A stretch of 64,000 nucleotides of DNA from Nissolia schottii (lineage: Eukaryota; Streptophyta; Magnoliopsida; Fabales; Fabaceae): positions 154,032 to 218,031 of the forward strand of contig QANU01086934.1 in the NCBI GenBank assembly GCA_003254905.1, given 5' to 3'. Position numbers and translations under genes: made by a program. Under the pieces are notes generated by a model, which saw only the letters and a list, made by a program, of their open reading frames with translations, did not search any database and had not been told where the DNA came from. How positions within the stretch are numbered: position 1 is the stretch's first letter; each line of letters starts with the position of its first letter. Of the stretch, positions 58,921-64,000 are shown piece by piece.

Positions 58921-59331
58921 ATGTCCACCGATCTTCACCTCCACCACGATCTCCCCAAGCTCCGAATCTCCAACATCAAGATGGAAACCCACAGCCAAAA
59001 CGACAACCAAATCGCCAAAACCGAATTAGTTAACGACGAAGAAGAAGTCAAAACGCCATCCTCCGTGGCCTCGTGCGCTGTGGAAATCGACGGCGTCGTT
59101 TTAAAGGAGGAGGAGGAGGAGGAGGAGGAGAGCTACAGGACGCCGACGTCGAAAGAGAGCAAGATTCCGGAGATGCTGACTTGTCCGCCAGCGCCTCGTA
59201 AGGGGAAGGCGATGGTGTCGTGCAAGAGGAAGCTTGTAGACGAGTTCCAGTTCTTCGAGGTGCCGAGCAACGAGGACATGGACGCTTTCTTCAGATCCAC
59301 TTTTCCCAAGAGGACCTGCCCTTGTACATGA
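58921..59331 (+). CDS. SIAMESE-related (SMR) cyclin-dependent kinase inhibitor
   Basis: A single exon of 136 residues. The family signature is clear: YRTPTSKESKIPEMLTCPPA at residues 72-91, continuing PRKGK, with CPPAPRK at 88-94. Next come KRKL at 102-105 (a cyclin-binding RxL-like site) and the C-terminal FFEVPSNEDMDAFFRSTF at 111-128. A run of eight glutamates (63-70), coded by GAG/GAA repeats, precedes the signature. SMR proteins are small plant-specific nuclear inhibitors of CDKA/CDKB-cyclin complexes. They promote exit from division, endoreduplication and checkpoint arrest. Intronless structure and this length are usual for the family. The wording of the TPT...CPPAPRK motif looks closest to SMR3-like members, but I do not assign a subgroup. 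The ATG follows the CATC and TA repeats directly, and no in-frame alternative upstream was seen. Confidence 0.9.
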   Translation: MSTDLHLHHDLPKLRISNIKMETHSQNDNQIAKTELVNDEEEVKTPSSVASCAVEIDGVVLKEEEEEEEESYRTPTSKESKIPEMLTCPPAPRKGKAMVSCKRKLVDEFQFFEVPSNEDMDAFFRSTFPKRTCPCT

Positions 59332-62300
59332 TGTTCCAACATTAAAACAAACTTCAATAATTGCTTTCCCACGTTTTCAATTGGCTTCCTCCAAACGCTG
59401 CCTTCAAAGCATATGGTGAAGCTACGTAAATTACACATTTTTTTTCTTCTTTTCTTTTCTCTTTCTAAAATCCAATTCCACTTGCTGGATCAATTTCTTT
59501 CTTTCTTTCTTTCTTTTCTTTTTTTTTTATTTTTATTTTATATGTTAGTTATATATGTTTCACTTTGTATAAGATGTGAAATATTTGGATCCTCAATCTC
59601 GTATATGTTCATTATAAATCGATTCGACATATTTATATAGCGTTGATGAATTCTCCTCACTCACCTTCGATTCCATTCTCTATTTTTCAATGGGTTTCTT
59701 AATTGGACCCCATGTATCTGGGATAGATCAGCGAATTAAAGTGGTGAATTTCTATGTTTATTGCTGAATTTGCCCGTGTAACTCGATACATAGTCCTTTC
59801 TTTATTTTTCTTGTTTTATTTCTGAGCCGGTGTGTTACATGATGGATCAAGAATTAAAGTTGTGGGAATGGGAATGGAAAACGATGTGTGGTGGTAGATG
59901 AGGTTGGTGGGTGGGTTCCGTTACGTGATGGAATTTACCACTTACCCTTTTTCTTTTTTTGTTGGACGGAAACGCCAAGCGGGGATTGTCGTATAGCATC
60001 ATTATTTGGCAGTTTGGTTAATTTACTTGGTGAAATATTGTTGATTTAATATTATATTATACTAAGGAGTACTAACAATTGTTTTTGTTTTTGTTTTACT
60101 TCTTCTTCTTCTTGTGATTACCAATTGTGTGTGTATAGAATCAAGAGACATGTTATATAAAGTTGATCTGTCTTTATGCTTTGACAATTATGCATTGCGT
60201 TGTAATTTGACACGGCTTTGGGATCGAAGAAAGTACTTTGATTTTGTGTGGATTCAGAGGAGAGAGAGAGAGATATATCATGAGAGGATGGAATAATTAT
60301 TTAGAAACTTTTGTATAACCATAAATAAGTTTAATGTACTATCATTCTTCAATATATCATTCTTAAATATAAACACAGTAAAAAAAGAATTTCACTTAAT
60401 AAAATTTAAAAATATTAAGTGTGATACACATAAAGAGTAATAAGATGTATTTTTATTGTAGGTGAATATTATAAAGTCATCTTAAATTTGTGTCCATACA
60501 AAATTTTTTATAATTAACACTGTGGGGATGAGGACGGATGAGATATGTGGTGAGACATGCTATGTGCCTTGTGATTTTCAAACACTAGCAAAGTTTTTGT
60601 CTTTTTATGTGAAGAAAAATATATTAGTAAAAATCTCAAGAACGATGGGGATTATATTTATGGGTTTTAGACGCCTTATTTGAATACCATCCCTCATAAT
60701 GGAATCCTATAATTTTCCGTGGAAATTTAGCAACTTACTTTAGAGGATTTAATATGCAACTCAACTAGGAGAGAGGGATTTGTACTATTCTTTTTGTTTT
60801 TGTTATTAGTAACTGATTAGTTCTATCTAACCCAACTATTATTACTATTTGTTTGTACTAATTCGCTTGTATTTAAATTATTTATCAATATTCCCATAAG
60901 ATTCTCGTAATTAAGATTTTTTTTTCCTTCTAAATTTATATAATCGACAAATCTATGCAAGTATCATGCTAACAATAATTTTAAGCTCGGTTGGAATTTT
61001 TTTTAAAAGAGTTTGCGGCTAAACTAATTAAAAATATAAGTTTTGACTAAATACATAATGGCCTGATAGTGCTTCAATTTTAAATAATAAATAAATGAAA
61101 CCTTTACCTATGAATTATGCTAAGAAATATGCTCCACTAACTAGCATCCAACTTATAGGCTCTCAAACAGCCTAGACTTTTATTTTGTTTAAAAAATAAA
61201 TTAAAAAGTCAAACTTTCATTCGAATTAAATCACAAAGGCAATCACATACTCTCTCGCCACTGAGAGGTTTTATTTTTATAATTATTTTGCATTACATTT
61301 TTATTTGAAATTGAGTAAAAGAAATGCGTACATCCACTTTAAATAACACATTTTTACAATTATTTTTAATAGTTCAGTTATAAATTGGGTTTTGGAATTG
61401 AAAAGAGGGAAAATTGTGATTATATTATAAAAACATATTAGAGATTCTCTTCTCTTTGTATCTATCTCGTGTTCTAGTAATTCAGAAAATAAAATCCTGA
61501 AAAATAGGAATTACAAAGATTTTTAGTATAGTTTAAAAATTTGAAATCTTTTGGCCTATACTTTTGATTATATATATTTTAAAAAGTAAACGCATTGGGA
61601 TTCATAAAATATATAAAAAGATTATATTTACCAGCAAAAAAGAAGAAGAAGATTTTCCCTTTTAAAATATTAATAATTTAAAATTCTATATTCATATTTT
61701 ATATGAACATTTTTTTTTTTGATAATTTTATATGAACATATATAATACATAGTTAAAGTATAAGAAATCATAAAATTCTAGTTAGTACATGTAGGCTTTA
61801 AGATCCTATATATTTTAAAAAAATAAAAATTGACCGGAAAGATCACATATACTTTTTACTCATAATTTAATAACCAAGCTGACATAAATCACATTTTATA
61901 AGAAATTTCTAGAAACTATGTGTACGGATTTCCTATTGAAAAAACGAATGGGGACCGGTAAATTCATACTAGTCCGGTATATATGCATTTGCGTATAATT
62001 ATTATTAATTATAGTAGTAGTGTGCAAAAAAAAAACAGTTTTAATTTATTATGCCTATATAAAATTAAAACATTAGTAAATTGATTCTAACTTGATTTAT
62101 GAATTTGGAAAGGATATTACAATATTTAGAATTCAACAGAAACTTACAGCCATATTTGGTGATGAAAAATCTCCACGTGTGTTTATGAAATGGAGTGTAC
62201 TACTATATGTATTTTTTTTTTTTTTGGTCTTATGAAATATATATTCAATGCATGCACCAAACAATTCAAAATGAAATATATGTTCAATGTCATCTAATAA

Positions 62301-64000
62301 CTCCTTTTTTTTCAAGGCATTCGTCCCTTTGTATAGTATAGCTATACTATAATGTTTCAATCAATAAAAACCCATAACCATCTAGAGGAATCAGAACAAC
62401 TGTTATTTACTTATTTATTTTATTCTTACCATGAGAATATAGAAAGATTGTTATATTTCGAGCAATAGTATAAGTTGCATAGAAAAGACATCTTATACCT
62501 TAAGTCATGGCTCCTTCGTAAACTTAAATCCATCTAGTAATTTTATAACATAGACATTTAGCATCTACCTACATGTTTTTTTTCTTTTTCCGGAAGAAGA
62601 TATACAATAGTAAAGAAATTAAGGGGAAAATGAAAATGTGTGTGTGAATTCATTTTATTATTTGGCGCTACAGAGTAATCAGAATCAGGGCCATTTACAT
62701 ATGCATGTTCTTTGTTTTTTGGGCTACAGAGTAATCAGCATAAACAACATAATTTAATTATTAATCCCATATGGCTTCATTTTTACGTTTCTTTGTCTTT
62801 ACTCTTTAAGATGTCCTAAAAGGCGTGGCATGCCAATAAACTAATGAATGAAAAGCGTAGTCATGGTTGATGAAAACATGATAATGATGGTGGTGGAGTA
62901 TAAATCCCCAAGTTAAGTTAACAATGAAAAACAGGCTAGGGAACTTGATCTATAAGCCAATCTTTTCAGAAAGGAGCATGCTTTATATATAATTTGGATA
63001 AGGAATAAAGCGTTAGGTAACAGCAGCACATGAAATTGAGGAATATGCAAGCAATGCAATGTGAGAGAAGGAAAGATGCTGAGTGTATTAAATAGAAAAG
63101 TGAAAGAGTAAGCACACACACTTTTCAATGAAGATTATTGCCTTTTTTACAACTCAGTTTTGGGAAAAGGCTTAATTATTAATTTTTTTTTAAGTGTGAG
63201 CGGTTAGAAAAAGCATAGGATGCGTCATTGTCACGAAAATGATTCCAAGGAAGCAGATCATATGGATCCACCGCCAGCTGTGGGGGCTACGGGCCAAGAG
63301 GATGTTCCTTGCTTGTTGATGGAAAATGCACAGTACAGTTACATGTAATGTAATTATCACCACCCAATGTGAATGAATGCACATATGCCTTTTTTTTTTT
63401 TTTTTTTGGGATATGATCTCATTATGCTGTATGTCTCATTATAGAACTCCAAATTATTATATTTACAATTAACCCTGCCCCTTCATTTAATGTATGTATA
63501 AAATAGAGAATGATCCTCTTGTGTTAATTTTGTAAATGTTTTTGTCATGTGATATATCTTCTGATATTAGTACTAACATAAAATTAATGATGACATTGAT
63601 GAAAGATTAAATATGATAAAGTCAAGTTCTAATGAGGTTGTCATACTTAATTAGCGGCAACCTCGTCGATTTTTCTTTTTCGTTGTGTTGGGAGATTTTA
63701 TTTTATTTTTTTTTTTTATCAATGGATTGCTTAGATTGAAGTATAGTTATCCAAATTCATCTCGTGTTTTTGTCTTTTTTTTGTGTTTTTTTCCTTTTTT
63801 TTTTTGGGTGTTTTTCTCTTCTTGGATATTTTCGTTTCCTTTTGTGTGATTTTTATAGTTTCTTACAAATGTAAAAGATATTCAAATTTATTGTGAAAAA
63901 ATGTGTAATGTATTTTTTTAACTGGTCTCAAATGTGAAATATGCTTAAACTTTAACTGTCTTTGTGCAAGAAGTAGAGTTGCAGATCTTCAATTATTTGA
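59332..64000. other. Intergenic region after SMR; no gene seen
   Basis: The 3' flank of SMR includes T-rich tracts to about 59560 and possibly its polyadenylation region. Beyond that it is AT-rich sequence with homopolymer runs. The patch at 63200-63350 has mixed composition without a recognisable product. Small open frames on both strands (59413, 60114, 62133, 62913 and 63190) lack any domain signature. Confidence 0.45.

Noticed and set aside
63200-63350. Mixed-composition patch with ATGGATCCACCGCCAGCTG
   Set aside because: No hairpin with a recognised miRNA and no extended frame; left as unassigned intergenic sequence.

Overview
The window is AT-rich plant nuclear DNA. Its genes are intron-containing, widely spaced and separated by long stretches of transposon debris. 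The encoded proteins (an AT3G52170-type protein, a retinoblastoma-related protein, a SIAMESE-type CDK inhibitor, an F-box protein and mini zinc finger remnants) are plant families. Their sequences and the MITE types read most like a papilionoid legume. That placement comes from family recall, not from a search, and I do not name a species.

Layout. 0.3-4.4 kb: a four-coding-exon AT3G52170-like gene on the + strand, with a 5'UTR intron and a 37-residue tandem repeat in the protein. 7.7-8.2 kb: a gutted F-box pseudogene. 9.5-13.0 kb: a retinoblastoma-related (RBR) gene copy that keeps the A/B pocket and C-terminus in nine perfectly phased exons but lacks the N-terminal half. 13-16.5 kb: MITEs, a hAT-like element and a 153-bp near-perfect palindrome. 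16.8-22.1 kb: two broken mini zinc finger (MIF/ZF-HD) remnants in opposite orientation, plus a diverged direct duplication of about 450 bp. 25.2-28.5 kb: a GAACAAAC minisatellite (23-bp monomers, 92-bp higher-order unit) split by a 1200-bp non-autonomous hAT element with an exact 8-bp target duplication. 28.7-30.2 kb: an intact two-exon F-box gene. 30.7-31.1 and 51.0-51.9 kb: two copies of one long-TIR element, the second carrying a nested PIF/Harbinger-type MITE. 42.3-43.1 kb: a solo LTR with a 5-bp target duplication, followed by a second ACAAAC-type array. 54.8-58.0 kb: an internally deleted Ty1/copia element with both LTRs, PBS, PPT, a frameshifted gag and the tail of RNase H. 58.9-59.3 kb: an intronless SIAMESE-related (SMR) CDK inhibitor gene behind three microsatellites. 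59.5-64 kb: no gene seen.

Three F-box loci (7.7, 28.7 and 33.9 kb) share sequence and document local duplication and decay. SMR proteins restrain the CDKs that phosphorylate RBR, so two genes of one cell-cycle pathway lie about 46 kb apart. I treat this as probably coincidental. No operon-like organisation applies, and I saw no tRNA, rRNA or CRISPR.
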